Source: Anaerohabitans sp964387285
Lineage (GTDB): Bacteria; Zhuqueibacterota; Zhuqueibacteria; Residuimicrobiales; Residuimicrobiaceae
Assembly (NCBI GenBank): GCA_964387285.1
Contig: CAYLWO010000008.1
Coordinates: forward strand, 53,676-117,675
DNA: 64,000 nt
Direction of reading: 5' to 3'
Below are positions 17,062 to 26,857 of this stretch, piece by piece (within the stretch, counting starts at the first letter, position 1; each line of letters begins with the position of its first letter). The position numbers and the translations under genes were made by a program. The notes under the pieces were generated by a model. The model had not been told where the DNA came from. It searched no databases and saw only the letters and a program-made list of their open reading frames with translations.

Positions 17062-19386
17062 TTATTTCATCAACACCATCTTGCGATGGATTTTGCTTTC
17101 ATTGGTTTGCAATTCATAGATATAAGTTCCGCTTGCCGCCATACGGCCTTGTTCATCCCGGCCGTCCCAATTTGCTTCATGACTGCCCTGACCGCGCCAG
17201 CCGGTCACCAGCGTGCGGATTTTTTCACCGCGTATGTTATAGACCGCCAGACTTACCTCGCCCGCTTTGTTCAGCGAAAAGCGGATGTTGGTGGACGGGT
17301 TGAACGGATTGGGATAGTTCTGCTGCAGGTTGAATTCCTGCGGCTGCTGCTGCAGGGCGGCAATGACGCTGTGTACAGTCATTTTACCGCTGTAGTCCAC
17401 ATCGACGAGACGATAATAATAGTTTTTGCCCGCCTCTATGTTTTTATCAAAATATTCATAACGTTGAAAAGACTGACTGTTGCCGGAACCGGGAATAAGC
17501 TGTTCATTGACGCGACAGAAATTGCCGTCCGGCTGCTCTGAACGATAGAGAATGAATCCCATGTTTTCCGTTTCAGATTCGGTGGTCCAGTAGACGCGAA
17601 CGCCGCCCTGTTCAACCGCAGCGCCGAACTCGGTCAGTTCAACAGGCAAAAGTATATCGCCGTTTCCGATCAGGGTCATTTGCAGTTGCGTTGCATTTCC
17701 TGTTGCGGCGTTTGTAAGTGCTGGCCGCCAGGTCAATTGACTGTATTGCAGCGGATCCACAATAGGCAAGCTGAGTGTAAAAACCGGCACCCAGGTATTT
17801 AAAGGTGGATACCAATTAACGCCGCCGCCGGCCGAGTTATAGGTTATTCTTGCCCAGGCCTGGGTGTCGCCGCCGGTGCGTCCTGCTGTGACGATGTAAT
17901 TGGGATTATTCAAATCAGCCACGAGATTCGTAATCGTCGGATTAGCGGAGGATACCCCTGCCGGATTAATATTAAAAAACAACGCGACTTGCCCCAACAC
18001 CGCTTCCTGACCGGCGCCCCAATCATTGGTGCGATTGATTTCCACATCCCAGCGGAACATGTTGCTCTCTACCCGGCCATTGCTGATACGCGCCGACAAC
18101 AAGCCGTCTCCGGCAGCTGCCTGATTGGTCACGGTCAAAGAAATCGGCTGATTAACATATTGGGCAATCTGCTGTGCTGTGCTGCGGGATTGATTCGCGC
18201 CCAGAAAAAAACGGGTGTAGCCAACGTTAAAGGTGCCGATATTGGGGTGGGTAAACAAAACGCCGATATCTCCCCAGGATGCCATATCGCCGGTGTCTGT
18301 AGAGCCGTCCCCGGTTCCGCCTGAACTGTTGTCATAATAATATAATGTCTGCGGATTGCCGATAGAGGGCAAGTTCACCACTTGCAAAACAGTGCCTGGT
18401 GCACCGGTGATCATGCTCCAGGCCAGACCGGGATTCGGCAACGCCGTGTTTGGCGCATCAGCAGCACCGTCGATGATCAAGCCGTTATTCAGATCATTGT
18501 GAAACTGCATGCCGGATGCGGCGCTGTTCAAGTCCAGGGATTGACGGACATAATTCACACCGTACTCGGCGCCGATGTCGCCGAGACCGCCGCCGGTGAC
18601 GGCAAGACGTTCGTAAAAACGTTCCGAGACCGCTTTATCGTAGGAACTGCCGCCAAATGCGAAATGGTAATTCTGCTCACGGAGAACGCGAACCGGACCA
18701 TCCTTAAAACTGCGATTTGTCGTCGTGACGTTATCCTCATTCAATTCGTATGAAATAAAAGCTATGGCGCCGAGGATGCGCACCTTTTCCCTGTCGACAA
18801 TATCCGCATTGTTGCCGCCGCCGGCCACGGTGACTTGCAAGCGATCCATGGTGCCATTGGCGTTGTGACCCAGTTCGTAAGCCGGGCTGTTTATGTGATC
18901 CAATAACGGAGTCGAATTGATATAATCTATGGGAGCAGTGTAGGATAAGGTTGCAGAGCGAAAGATATAGACCCACGCTTGCAAGGCCGGATTTACGCTG
19001 TCGGTCAGCCTGATTTCATAACGCTGATAATTCCTGGAATCCGCATCTGTTATCCAAACGCCGAGTCCGGCCTGATCGCCGCCGTCTTTAGACATAAAGA
19101 CCAGTTCATCATTGTTGTCCAGTACGCCGTCCACTTCTGAAAAATAACTTTCATCAGCGCCCACGTCGTCGATTTGAAACGCAATCTGCGTCCAGGCGTC
19201 GGTTGCGGCTTGATACTTGTAAACAAAAATGTCGCTGTTGCTCGCAGCTAGGAATGCATTGATCTGTGCACCTGTGATTACCACGGGTTCCAGATCGCGC
19301 ACCAATTGATCGATTTGTCCGTTAGCCAGAGTGCAGAGTAAGCATAAGATCAGCCCCACGCCAATTTTCACTATATTGGATTTCAT
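17062..19386 (-). CDS. Large secreted protein with FlgD-like C-terminal sorting domain
   Basis: The 774-residue protein has a signal peptide (MKSNIVKIGVGLILCLLCTLANG). A long beta-rich region (about 30-560) matches no family I recognise; it contains FVYKYQAATDAWTQIAFQIDD and DELVFMSKDGGDQAG. A fibronectin-like domain follows (LTEFGAAVEQGGVRVYWTT, GFILYRSEQPDG). The end is a typical FCB tail: NLQQNYPNPFNPSTNIRFSL, VYNIRGEKIRTLV, WDGRDEQGRMAASGTYIYEL and KMVLMK. Such tails are linked to type IX-like or related secretion and surface attachment. The ATG at 19386 with GGAG upstream is used rather than the codon at 19416. The first-half motifs hint at a surface glycoprotein, but function is unknown. 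Confidence 0.75.
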   Translation of the reverse strand: MKSNIVKIGVGLILCLLCTLANGQIDQLVRDLEPVVITGAQINAFLAASNSDIFVYKYQAATDAWTQIAFQIDDVGADESYFSEVDGVLDNNDELVFMSKDGGDQAGLGVWITDADSRNYQRYEIRLTDSVNPALQAWVYIFRSATLSYTAPIDYINSTPLLDHINSPAYELGHNANGTMDRLQVTVAGGGNNADIVDREKVRILGAIAFISYELNEDNVTTTNRSFKDGPVRVLREQNYHFAFGGSSYDKAVSERFYERLAVTGGGLGDIGAEYGVNYVRQSLDLNSAASGMQFHNDLNNGLIIDGAADAPNTALPNPGLAWSMITGAPGTVLQVVNLPSIGNPQTLYYYDNSSGGTGDGSTDTGDMASWGDIGVLFTHPNIGTFNVGYTRFFLGANQSRSTAQQIAQYVNQPISLTVTNQAAAGDGLLSARISNGRVESNMFRWDVEINRTNDWGAGQEAVLGQVALFFNINPAGVSSANPTITNLVADLNNPNYIVTAGRTGGDTQAWARITYNSAGGGVNWYPPLNTWVPVFTLSLPIVDPLQYSQLTWRPALTNAATGNATQLQMTLIGNGDILLPVELTEFGAAVEQGGVRVYWTTESETENMGFILYRSEQPDGNFCRVNEQLIPGSGNSQSFQRYEYFDKNIEAGKNYYYRLVDVDYSGKMTVHSVIAALQQQPQEFNLQQNYPNPFNPSTNIRFSLNKAGEVSLAVYNIRGEKIRTLVTGWRGQGSHEANWDGRDEQGRMAASGTYIYELQTNESKIHRKMVLMK

Positions 19387-19565
19387 TATTTTTCTCCGAA
19401 AGCTTGTATTTGTCAAAAATATAAAATCAAAAATTATGCCATTGCCGGGGAGAATGGATTGTGAAATTTTTATGTGGTTAACTATAATAAGTTTATATTT
19501 TTACCACTTGGCAGCAATTGGAGGCTGCAGGGGCTGGGTAAAAAAATGTCCTTTTTGGGCGACAA

Positions 19566-20411
19566 TTAATCGAGTTGGTTTCCAGAGATGGTCACATCTA
19601 CGCTGGACGCCGGATCAAAGGAAAAAAGAGGTTTCACCTCGCAGAGTCGTACGGCCTTGATCTCTTTGATGCGCTGCAAAGAAACCAATTGATCCGCCAT
19701 GCCGTTGGTGGCGCGTTGCGACGACCAGTAGAGAATTTTTTTATCATTATTCACTTCTACCCATCCCAGAAAAACGACCGAATGGCCTAAACCGCTTTTC
19801 CAGGAAATGTTGACGAAATCGCCCGGCAGCAAGTGATCCGGTTTAATTTCACAACCCATTTTCAGATATTGCACGAGACAGAAATGACAACCAAAGCCGT
19901 CGGCATTCCACCATCCCCAGGCTTTGATCTTGTCTTCACGTCGGCCGCCATCCGGTTCCTGCATGCGCAACGCTTCGAACCGGTGCGGCGCAAGTTGTTG
20001 CAATGCATGCGGCAACAACTGATTCAGCGTCTCGATTAAAACCGCATAGGTTGCACCGCTGCAATAGGAGGTGGTGCGCGGCGCTTTGAGCAAGGGTTGG
20101 CCGCAAAAAGCCAGGTCATAGCCAATGGGTGATTCTGTCGGCAAAGAGTCTTTGCCGACAAAATAGCCTCCGCCATCCAGGGCATGTTGCTGAACGACAT
20201 CGATGGCTTTTAGTACCGTGAGATTGAGGCCGTTGGTGTATTTGCCGAACAGCTCGGCATGTCGGGTGTGATAGGCGCCGGCTGCTAAATCCGCTGTGGT
20301 TAATTGGACCGGGACAACGTATTTCGCCGGTGCGAATTTTTTATCGCATACGGATCCGCACGCTAGAATAAATGCGAGGCAGATTAAAAGTATGGTAACT
20401 GAGCGTTGCAT
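19566..20411 (-). CDS. Putative lipoprotein with cysteine-peptidase-like signature
   Basis: The 281-residue protein has a lipobox-like N-terminus (LICLAFILAC, Cys near residue 18). The core contains RTTSYCSGATYAVLIETLNQ and, about 100 residues later, LLPGDFVNISWKSGLGHSVVFLGW. A Cys followed by a GHSVVFLG His is the pattern of NlpC/P60 or CHAP-type cysteine hydrolases that cut peptidoglycan peptides. This gene would then act in the periplasm. Family membership is inferred from this pattern only. The gene stands between the amylase gene and the FlgD-tailed gene, all on the minus strand. Confidence 0.5.
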   Translation of the reverse strand: MQRSVTILLICLAFILACGSVCDKKFAPAKYVVPVQLTTADLAAGAYHTRHAELFGKYTNGLNLTVLKAIDVVQQHALDGGGYFVGKDSLPTESPIGYDLAFCGQPLLKAPRTTSYCSGATYAVLIETLNQLLPHALQQLAPHRFEALRMQEPDGGRREDKIKAWGWWNADGFGCHFCLVQYLKMGCEIKPDHLLPGDFVNISWKSGLGHSVVFLGWVEVNNDKKILYWSSQRATNGMADQLVSLQRIKEIKAVRLCEVKPLFSFDPASSVDVTISGNQLD

Positions 20412-20478
20412 AGGATGATTCCGTTATAATGAGTCATCACCATTTATTTTTGAGCGTATGGGATTGGAGCGTTATAAA

Positions 20479-20509
20479 CAACCTTGCGAAGGTTTGCAAC
20501 CTTCGCAAG
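20479..20509. repeat. Palindrome, AACCTTGCGAAGGTT family, copy c
   Basis: CAACCTTGCGAAGGTT, then TGC, then AACCTTCGCAAG. It lies 14 bases beyond the amylase stop and 68 bases before the start of the next minus-strand gene. Confidence 0.85.
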
Positions 20510-20522
20510 AATAATGCAAAAT

Positions 20523-22451
20523 TTATTTTACCACTAATACCGAATTATACTCCCCATAGGGATCCCGTTCCTTTTCCTGACAAAGAGGATCAGCGATCCA
20601 TTGCTTGCCGTTGAGCACGAGTTTGTAACGATAGCGCCCTTTGCTCAAAGCCAAACGCAGGGTCCAGGTTTGCGTGGCGGCGTTTACGGTCATGGGATTG
20701 CTGTCCCGGGACCAGCCGTTAAAATCGCCGGCAACCGCCACCGTTCCTGGTGATTCTTTTGTGTGATAGACAAACGTTACCCATTGTCGGTCACCGGTCA
20801 GGTGCGGCGTGAACGGGCACGCGACAAATCCTGGCGCCAGTCGGTGCGGATGCCAATCGCCGCGATAACGCAGCAGGAGAGAGGAATGGCCGGCTAATGT
20901 GATCTCCAGAGAATCATTCGTCACCTTGTATTTTTTCCCGGAGAACGGATCCTGAAATCTGCCATGGCTAAAAACAGCGGGCGGCAAACCGATGCGACGC
21001 TGTTCTGCGGTGGCGGCGTTATTCAGAACGACCAGCAGGGCCGTACGGTCATCGTGTCGGAGATAAGCGTAAATCCCAAAATCCTTGTATAACTCGAGCA
21101 AAGCACCTTCGGACAGCGCGCTGTACTTTTTCCTCGCTGCGGTGAATCTTTTGATCTGTTGCACCAGATCGCGGTGGGAATGTTGCACGCCCGGCCAGTC
21201 CATCATGCGGCGGTTAAGATAGTCCTGGCCTTCGCCGGTTTGCTCATGGTTGGCGGCTGCACCGGCCGAGGCGACCTCGGTGCCGTAATAGATCATGGGC
21301 AGACCGGGCGTGGTAAGTAAAAAAGTCAGAGCTGTTTTAATTTTTTCTTTGACATGGTCTTGCGCCCAATAACTGAAACGAGCGACATCATGATTGTCCA
21401 TGAGCGGCGACAGTAAAAGTTCCGGATAGGCGGTTTGATTCGAGGCCAGCTGATCACTGAGCAGGCTGATTACGCCGGACTGGGCAAATACGCGATGGAT
21501 GGCATAGTACATCGGAATGTCGAACAGGGCGTTGAATCCCAATCCCTGATAATCCGCCACATAGCCGGTCTCGCCGCTAAAAACTTCACCCAGCAGTAAA
21601 AAATCAGGACCGCTGAAAGCATGCAGATCAGCGCACAACTTTTGCCAAAAGGGTTTGGCTATGTGTTTCACCGCATCCAGTCGAAAACCGTCGCAGCCGG
21701 TTTGTACGATCCAGTATTTGGAGACGTCGAGAAGGAAATCATAGACATGGGGATTTTCCTGCGCCAGATCCGGCAAGCCGTTCAGTTCGCGGTTTTCCAA
21801 TTGATCCTGATCCTGCCAATTTTCGATGCTGGTGGAGCCGTCCACGCCGCTGTGCGCATGAAACCATTGGCAATAACCGGCTTGTTGCCATAATGCCGGA
21901 TCTACCACCCAGGGATGATCCGGGGCCGTGTGATTGTAAATCATATCCAGGATGATTTTCATTTTACGAGCATGCGCTCTGGCTACCAATTTTTGCAGCA
22001 AGGCCAGATCGCCAAAATGTTCATCGACTTTGAAAAAATCCACCGGACTGTAACCGTGATAGGGCCACCAACCGTTGAAATCGGCGTCGCTGTTGTCAAA
22101 CACCGGCGATAGCCAGATGGCAGTGACGCCCAGGTCTTTTAAATAATCCAGACGATCGATGACGCCCTGCAGGTCGCCGCCTTGATAGGTCTTTAACGCT
22201 TCGCTATTGTCTTTTTCAGGAATGTACGGCATGTGGCTGGCCGGTGTTCGTCCAAAGTCGTTGGATCTGTCGCCGTTGCAGAAACGGTCTATGAGCAGAA
22301 AATAGATGATCTCCCTGGACCAATCGACCTGCTGACGCGGATGCGGCGATTGTTGCATAGTAACGCGCGGTTGCCAGATGGGTCCCCAGTCAGCGCCATG
22401 AACAGAGATGCCGGCCAGCAAGGACAATCCTATTAGTGTAATCCGCTTCAT
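20523..22451 (-). CDS. Secreted alpha-amylase family enzyme (GH13) with C-terminal glycogen-binding-type domain
   Basis: The 642-residue protein has a signal peptide (MKRITLIGLSLLAGISVHG). The GH13 barrel has IDRFCNGDRSNDFG, MKIILDMIYNHTAPDHPW, GFRLDAVKHI (nucleophile Asp, about 254), LLGEVFSG (acid/base Glu, about 284) and LMDNHDVARF (about 347). The last 85 residues form a CBM48/AMPK-type domain (VAVAGDFNGWSRDSNPM, GRYRYKLVLNGKQWIADP). It should cut alpha-glucans outside the cytoplasm. Its ATG overlaps the stop of the upstream ABC gene as ATGA (22448-22451), so it is translationally coupled to the transporter pair. Confidence 0.92.
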   Translation of the reverse strand: MKRITLIGLSLLAGISVHGADWGPIWQPRVTMQQSPHPRQQVDWSREIIYFLLIDRFCNGDRSNDFGRTPASHMPYIPEKDNSEALKTYQGGDLQGVIDRLDYLKDLGVTAIWLSPVFDNSDADFNGWWPYHGYSPVDFFKVDEHFGDLALLQKLVARAHARKMKIILDMIYNHTAPDHPWVVDPALWQQAGYCQWFHAHSGVDGSTSIENWQDQDQLENRELNGLPDLAQENPHVYDFLLDVSKYWIVQTGCDGFRLDAVKHIAKPFWQKLCADLHAFSGPDFLLLGEVFSGETGYVADYQGLGFNALFDIPMYYAIHRVFAQSGVISLLSDQLASNQTAYPELLLSPLMDNHDVARFSYWAQDHVKEKIKTALTFLLTTPGLPMIYYGTEVASAGAAANHEQTGEGQDYLNRRMMDWPGVQHSHRDLVQQIKRFTAARKKYSALSEGALLELYKDFGIYAYLRHDDRTALLVVLNNAATAEQRRIGLPPAVFSHGRFQDPFSGKKYKVTNDSLEITLAGHSSLLLRYRGDWHPHRLAPGFVACPFTPHLTGDRQWVTFVYHTKESPGTVAVAGDFNGWSRDSNPMTVNAATQTWTLRLALSKGRYRYKLVLNGKQWIADPLCQEKERDPYGEYNSVLVVK

Positions 22452-24229
22452 GGCGTCTCCCGTACTTCCAGGCCGTACTGCAGTTGATGCAATCGGTAAT
22501 AAATTCCCTTTTTCGTCAGCAGAGCTTCATGGCTGCCCATTTCCCTGATTTCGCCTTTGTGCAGAACCAATATCCAGTCCACATCCTGAATGGTGGAAAG
22601 CCGATGCGCGATGATGATGGAGGTGCGCTGTTGCATCAATTTATGAATGGCGTCGCGAACCAGTAGTTCGGTTTCCGTATCTACGCTGGAGGTCGCCTCG
22701 TCCAGGATTAAAATCTCCGGATCAAAACAGAGCGCGCGGGCAAACGAGAGCAGCTGTTTTTGTCCGACCGACAGGTTGCTGCCGCGTTCGGACAAAACCG
22801 TCTGATAGCCCTGCGGCAATTTTTCGATGAAATCGTGTGCGTGGACGTCCTGAGCGGCGCGGATCATGCGTTCCCTGGATATGTCGTGATTGCCGAGACG
22901 AAGGTTGTATTCCACGGTTCCGGAAAAAATGAACACATCCTGCAAAACCATGCGCACGCGCCGGCGCAGATCGGCAAGACTCATTTGCTGCGTGTGAACG
23001 CCGTCTAAAAAGATGGCGCCGGACCCGGGTTCATACATGCGGGCAATCAGATTGATCAGCGAAGTCTTGCCGGCGCCGGTGGCGCCTACCACCGCGACCT
23101 TTTCCCCCGGTCGAATGCCAAAGCTTACGTTCTTGAGTACGGGTTGGTCCGCTGCATAGCCAAAGGAAACATTCTGAAAGACGATTTCGCCGCGCAGCGG
23201 CCGCATCTCGGTCATCGGCTGGGATTGTTCCTCCTGCACCGGTTCATCGAGCACCGTGAATATGCGTTCACTGGCTGCCATCGCAGATTGCAAAAGATTG
23301 AATTTTTCCGACAGGTCGCGGATGGGCATGAAAAAGCGCTGCACATATTGCAAAAATGCGACCAGCACGCCCAGGGTCAGGCGGTGGTCTACAATTTGCA
23401 AGCCGCCGTACCACAGGATCATTCCCATGCTGACAGCCATAATAAGCTCGATGATCGGATAAAACACCGCATAATAAAAGATCGTTTTCAGGTAGGCCTG
23501 CAGATGATCGCGATTCAGTTGTTTAAAGCGTTCGAGATTTTTCTCTTCGCGATTAAAGAGCTGCACAACCGACATGGCGGAAAGGTTTTCCTGCAGATAG
23601 CTGTTGATGCGCGCAATGCGCAATCGCACCTGGCGGAAAGACTCTCGAATGCCGGTGCGAAACAGATAGCTGGTATACAGCACCATCGGCAGCACAATCA
23701 TGGTCAGCAAAGCCAGGCGCCAGTTGAAAAGCAGCATGGCAATCAGAATGCCCACCAGGACGAAAATATCGCCAAAGATGGTCACCACGCCGCTGGAAAG
23801 CATGTTGTTGAGCGTTTCCACGTCGTTGGTGACGCGGGTGACCAGGCGGCCTACCGGATTGCGATCAAAATAGGCAAGAGGCAATTTTTGCAGGTGATTA
23901 AAAATTCGGGTGCGCAGGTCGTGCATGACATGTTGTCCGATGCGTTGTGTAAGCCACGTCTGCGTAAAACTGATGGCTGCCTGGAAAAGCAGCAGGGCCA
24001 GATATAACACCGCGATCTGCCGCAGTCCCGGTAAATCATTGCGGCTGATATGCTGGTCTATGGCCATGCGCGTTAAATAGGGACCTGCCAGTTCGATCAA
24101 GGAACCGGCAATCAGCACGGCAACCGCGGTCAGAACCCATCGTCGGAACGGACGCAGGTAGGTCAACAACCGTTTCATTAAACGGCTGTCATAGGATTTT
24201 CCCAGTGTTTCCTCTTCGTGGCTGCTCAT
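22448..24229 (-). CDS. ABC exporter half-transporter (MdlB-like), second gene of a pair
   Basis: The 593-residue protein has six membrane segments in the first 310 residues and a C-terminal ATPase. Visible motifs are Walker A GATGAGKTS (about 380), signature LSVGQKQL (the canonical second G is V), Walker B ILILDEATSSVD and the switch AHR. The overall length and order match type IV (exporter) half-transporters of the MdlB/LmrD kind. The start codon overlaps the stop of the first half-transporter (ATGA at 24226-24229), so the two probably form a heterodimer in the inner membrane. The substrate cannot be told. Confidence 0.93.
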   Translation of the reverse strand: MSSHEEETLGKSYDSRLMKRLLTYLRPFRRWVLTAVAVLIAGSLIELAGPYLTRMAIDQHISRNDLPGLRQIAVLYLALLLFQAAISFTQTWLTQRIGQHVMHDLRTRIFNHLQKLPLAYFDRNPVGRLVTRVTNDVETLNNMLSSGVVTIFGDIFVLVGILIAMLLFNWRLALLTMIVLPMVLYTSYLFRTGIRESFRQVRLRIARINSYLQENLSAMSVVQLFNREEKNLERFKQLNRDHLQAYLKTIFYYAVFYPIIELIMAVSMGMILWYGGLQIVDHRLTLGVLVAFLQYVQRFFMPIRDLSEKFNLLQSAMAASERIFTVLDEPVQEEQSQPMTEMRPLRGEIVFQNVSFGYAADQPVLKNVSFGIRPGEKVAVVGATGAGKTSLINLIARMYEPGSGAIFLDGVHTQQMSLADLRRRVRMVLQDVFIFSGTVEYNLRLGNHDISRERMIRAAQDVHAHDFIEKLPQGYQTVLSERGSNLSVGQKQLLSFARALCFDPEILILDEATSSVDTETELLVRDAIHKLMQQRTSIIIAHRLSTIQDVDWILVLHKGEIREMGSHEALLTKKGIYYRLHQLQYGLEVRETP

Positions 24230-26058
24230 TGCATGGATTCCAGCGATTGTTCGAGCAACTGTCGTTGATAAAGTTGATAATACAACCCATGACGCGCCAG
24301 TAGTTGGTCGTGATCGCCCTGTTCGGCAATCCGGCCGTTCTTTAATACGATAATCCGGTCCGCATCGCGCACGGTCGAGATGCGATGGGAAACGATGATC
24401 GTGGTGCGGTCGCGGCGCACCTGCGCCAGTCTTTTCAGTATTTCTTCTTCCGTATAGGTATCGACTGCGGATAAAGCATCATCTAAAATTAATATGCACG
24501 GATTGCGCAGTATGGCACGGGCAATGGCGGCGCGTTGTTTCTGGCCGCCGGACAGCGTCAATCCTCGTTCACCCACCAGCGTTTGCCAGCCCTGGTTAAA
24601 CTGATCCAGATCTTTTGTCAACTGGGCCGTTTCGGCGGCCGCCTGCAAGGCCTGCTCGTCGATCTGTTCAACGCCGAAAGCCAGGTTCTCGGCCAGCGTG
24701 TCGGAAAACAGCGTGGCTTCCTGACCGACATACCCGATATGCCGGCGCAAACAGGAAAGGGGGATTTGTCGGACATCATGACCGTCGATGCGGACACAGC
24801 CGGTCGACACATCGTACAAACGGGGGATCAGATTCACCAAGGTGCTCTTGCCGGATCCGGTATGACCCACAATGGCCAGAGTGGCGCCGCGGGGAATGAT
24901 CAGTGAAATTTCCTGCAACACCGGTTCTGCAGTGGATTCATAGTGAAAGGACAGATGATCAAATTCTATCTGACCCTGCAACTCGGTAATGGCATGGTCC
25001 GTTTCCGCTCCGTCCGTGATATCGCTGTCTTCTTTCAGTAATTTGAGGATGCGTTCACTGGATGCCAGACCCTCCTGCCAGAGATTCAACACCCAACCCA
25101 TGGCAATGATGGGCCAGGCCAGCATGCTGATGTAGGCGATAAACGCCGCCAAAGCGCCGATGGACAATTGATGGTTAATGACCTTGATGCCGCTGAAAAA
25201 AAGCGCCGAGAGCACCGTTATGCCCAGCAGGAATTCGGTGGTGGACCATAAACCTGCGCGAACTTGCACCAACTTCATGTTGCGATGGATATATTCCTTG
25301 TTCATGGCCGCAAATTCGCTGATCTCGTGTTCTTCCTGCACATAGGATTTTATCACACGGATGCCGGAGGCGTTCTCCTGCACTTTGGCTGTCATGGCGG
25401 CGTATTGCGCCTGAATGTTTTGGAACAGCCGGTTGATCTTGGCAACCTGATTTTTAACCATAAAGGCGACAAACGGCATCGGCAACATCGACCAAAGGGT
25501 CACGGATGGAGAGATGCGCATCATTAAAAAGAAGGAAAAGAGCGTAACGGTGACCGCGTTCATGGCGTACATGATGCCCGGTCCCAGCATGGTTCGCACC
25601 GCTTCGATATCGTTGGTGGCGCGCGCCATGAGGTCGCCGGTTTTATAGCGTTGGAAGAAAGCGGCCGGCATGGTTTGCAGATGTTCCAGATAATCGTTGC
25701 GGATTTCATATTCGATTTCTCGCGACAGTCCGATGAGGATCGTTCGCATAAGATAGCGAAACAAACCCTGCATCGCTGCCACAAGTATCAAAGCAACACT
25801 GAGCATCAGCAGGAATTGAGCGATGGACAGATGATTGCTTGTGCGTAAAAGCCACGCCGGCAGTTGCGCAACAGCTGCATCGCCGGTCCGATACTCCAGA
25901 TATTCAATGCCGTAGCGCAGCACCCATGGCATCGCCACCTGCCATAGGTTGGTGACTGTCACAAACAAAAAACCCAGCAGTAATGCGGCTCGGTGTCGAG
26001 ACAGGTAGGAAAAGATAAATTGACGGGGTGTTAGGTCCGCTTGAATCTCAGCTCTCAT
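24226..26058 (-). CDS. ABC exporter half-transporter (MdlA-like), first gene of a pair
   Basis: The 610-residue protein has an N-terminal six-helix membrane domain and an ATPase with Walker A GHTGSGKST (about 396), signature LSGGQKQR, and Walker B ILILDDALSAVD. The Walker B motif is followed by Asp in place of the catalytic Glu (DD, not DE). Asp at this position is the mark of the degenerate site in heterodimeric exporters such as MdlA, LmrC and TM287. Its partner keeps DE. The switch is SHR. It is the first gene of the three-gene operon ending with the amylase. Confidence 0.93.
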   Translation of the reverse strand: MRAEIQADLTPRQFIFSYLSRHRAALLLGFLFVTVTNLWQVAMPWVLRYGIEYLEYRTGDAAVAQLPAWLLRTSNHLSIAQFLLMLSVALILVAAMQGLFRYLMRTILIGLSREIEYEIRNDYLEHLQTMPAAFFQRYKTGDLMARATNDIEAVRTMLGPGIMYAMNAVTVTLFSFFLMMRISPSVTLWSMLPMPFVAFMVKNQVAKINRLFQNIQAQYAAMTAKVQENASGIRVIKSYVQEEHEISEFAAMNKEYIHRNMKLVQVRAGLWSTTEFLLGITVLSALFFSGIKVINHQLSIGALAAFIAYISMLAWPIIAMGWVLNLWQEGLASSERILKLLKEDSDITDGAETDHAITELQGQIEFDHLSFHYESTAEPVLQEISLIIPRGATLAIVGHTGSGKSTLVNLIPRLYDVSTGCVRIDGHDVRQIPLSCLRRHIGYVGQEATLFSDTLAENLAFGVEQIDEQALQAAAETAQLTKDLDQFNQGWQTLVGERGLTLSGGQKQRAAIARAILRNPCILILDDALSAVDTYTEEEILKRLAQVRRDRTTIIVSHRISTVRDADRIIVLKNGRIAEQGDHDQLLARHGLYYQLYQRQLLEQSLESMQ

Positions 26059-26125
26059 CCTATTTCGTTCTTTCGTTCAACCAGCAGATCTAATATAGGC
26101 ATAGTCGGCGAGATATTCAAGCTTT

Positions 26126-26857
26126 TCAAAAGTGAGGTTCGTCGTTCAGGAGATTATAACGATCGACCTCTTTATGCAGCCATTTTTTGGTCAAATGCTC
26201 CACCCAATCCGTCGATTCCGGCAACGGCGCGTTTTGCAGGTGTTCAGCCATTTTTTGCAGCACCTGGCCGGCCTGTCGCGTGCTGCTCACTCCTTTTTGC
26301 GTGAGTTGTTCCTGACATTCCTGAATCTGTTTGCAACCGGTGTGTAAATAACGAACCGCCTCTTCTACGCCATGATCGTGCAAGCTGATCATAGCCAGTG
26401 AGCGATAATAAAGAAGGTACATGACCGGCCGGTGTCGCAGGAAGGCATTGCTGATCGTCGACTCCTGACAATACTGATCGCAAAAATCGATCAGATGAAG
26501 GTTATGCATGGCGTCTTGAGCGGCTGCATGACTTTCTTTAATTTTAAAAAACGCCAGATTCCTGATCACATAATAAATCAATTCTTGTTTCAGTTGTTGT
26601 ACCGTCTCTTCAGAAAAGAGTCGGGGCCATTCATCGCGATCCGTCGTTGTCATCAACTCGGTGAGATGCCATGAACACGTTTTACAACCTATCTGGCAAC
26701 GGCCATCGGGTCTGCCGACGGTATTGAGATGAAGAATGGCGTTATATACAGAAATTTGCAGTTTTTCACCCAATTCTCCCTGGTGAACTCGCCTGACCTG
26801 CAAATGCTCAGCGGCATCGATCCAGAAAGAAATGACGGTGGCGATATCACATTTCAA
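26126..26857 (-). CDS. Hypothetical helical protein with CX3CX2C cluster
   Basis: I do not recognise this 243-residue protein. It has no signal peptide. Near residue 55 it carries RCQIGCKTCSWH, a CX3CX2C spacing as in radical SAM clusters, but no barrel follows. Other Cys are CDQYCQE near 125 and a TGCKQIQEC pair near 175, so a metal or Fe-S site is possible. The rest is helical and rich in Gln and His. The start is a TTG at 26857, chosen because GGGAGG sits 6 bases before it and no in-frame ATG gives the cysteine cluster. It is divergent from the condensation-domain gene across 439 bases. Confidence 0.6.
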   Translation of the reverse strand: MKCDIATVISFWIDAAEHLQVRRVHQGELGEKLQISVYNAILHLNTVGRPDGRCQIGCKTCSWHLTELMTTTDRDEWPRLFSEETVQQLKQELIYYVIRNLAFFKIKESHAAAQDAMHNLHLIDFCDQYCQESTISNAFLRHRPVMYLLYYRSLAMISLHDHGVEEAVRYLHTGCKQIQECQEQLTQKGVSSTRQAGQVLQKMAEHLQNAPLPESTDWVEHLTKKWLHKEVDRYNLLNDEPHF

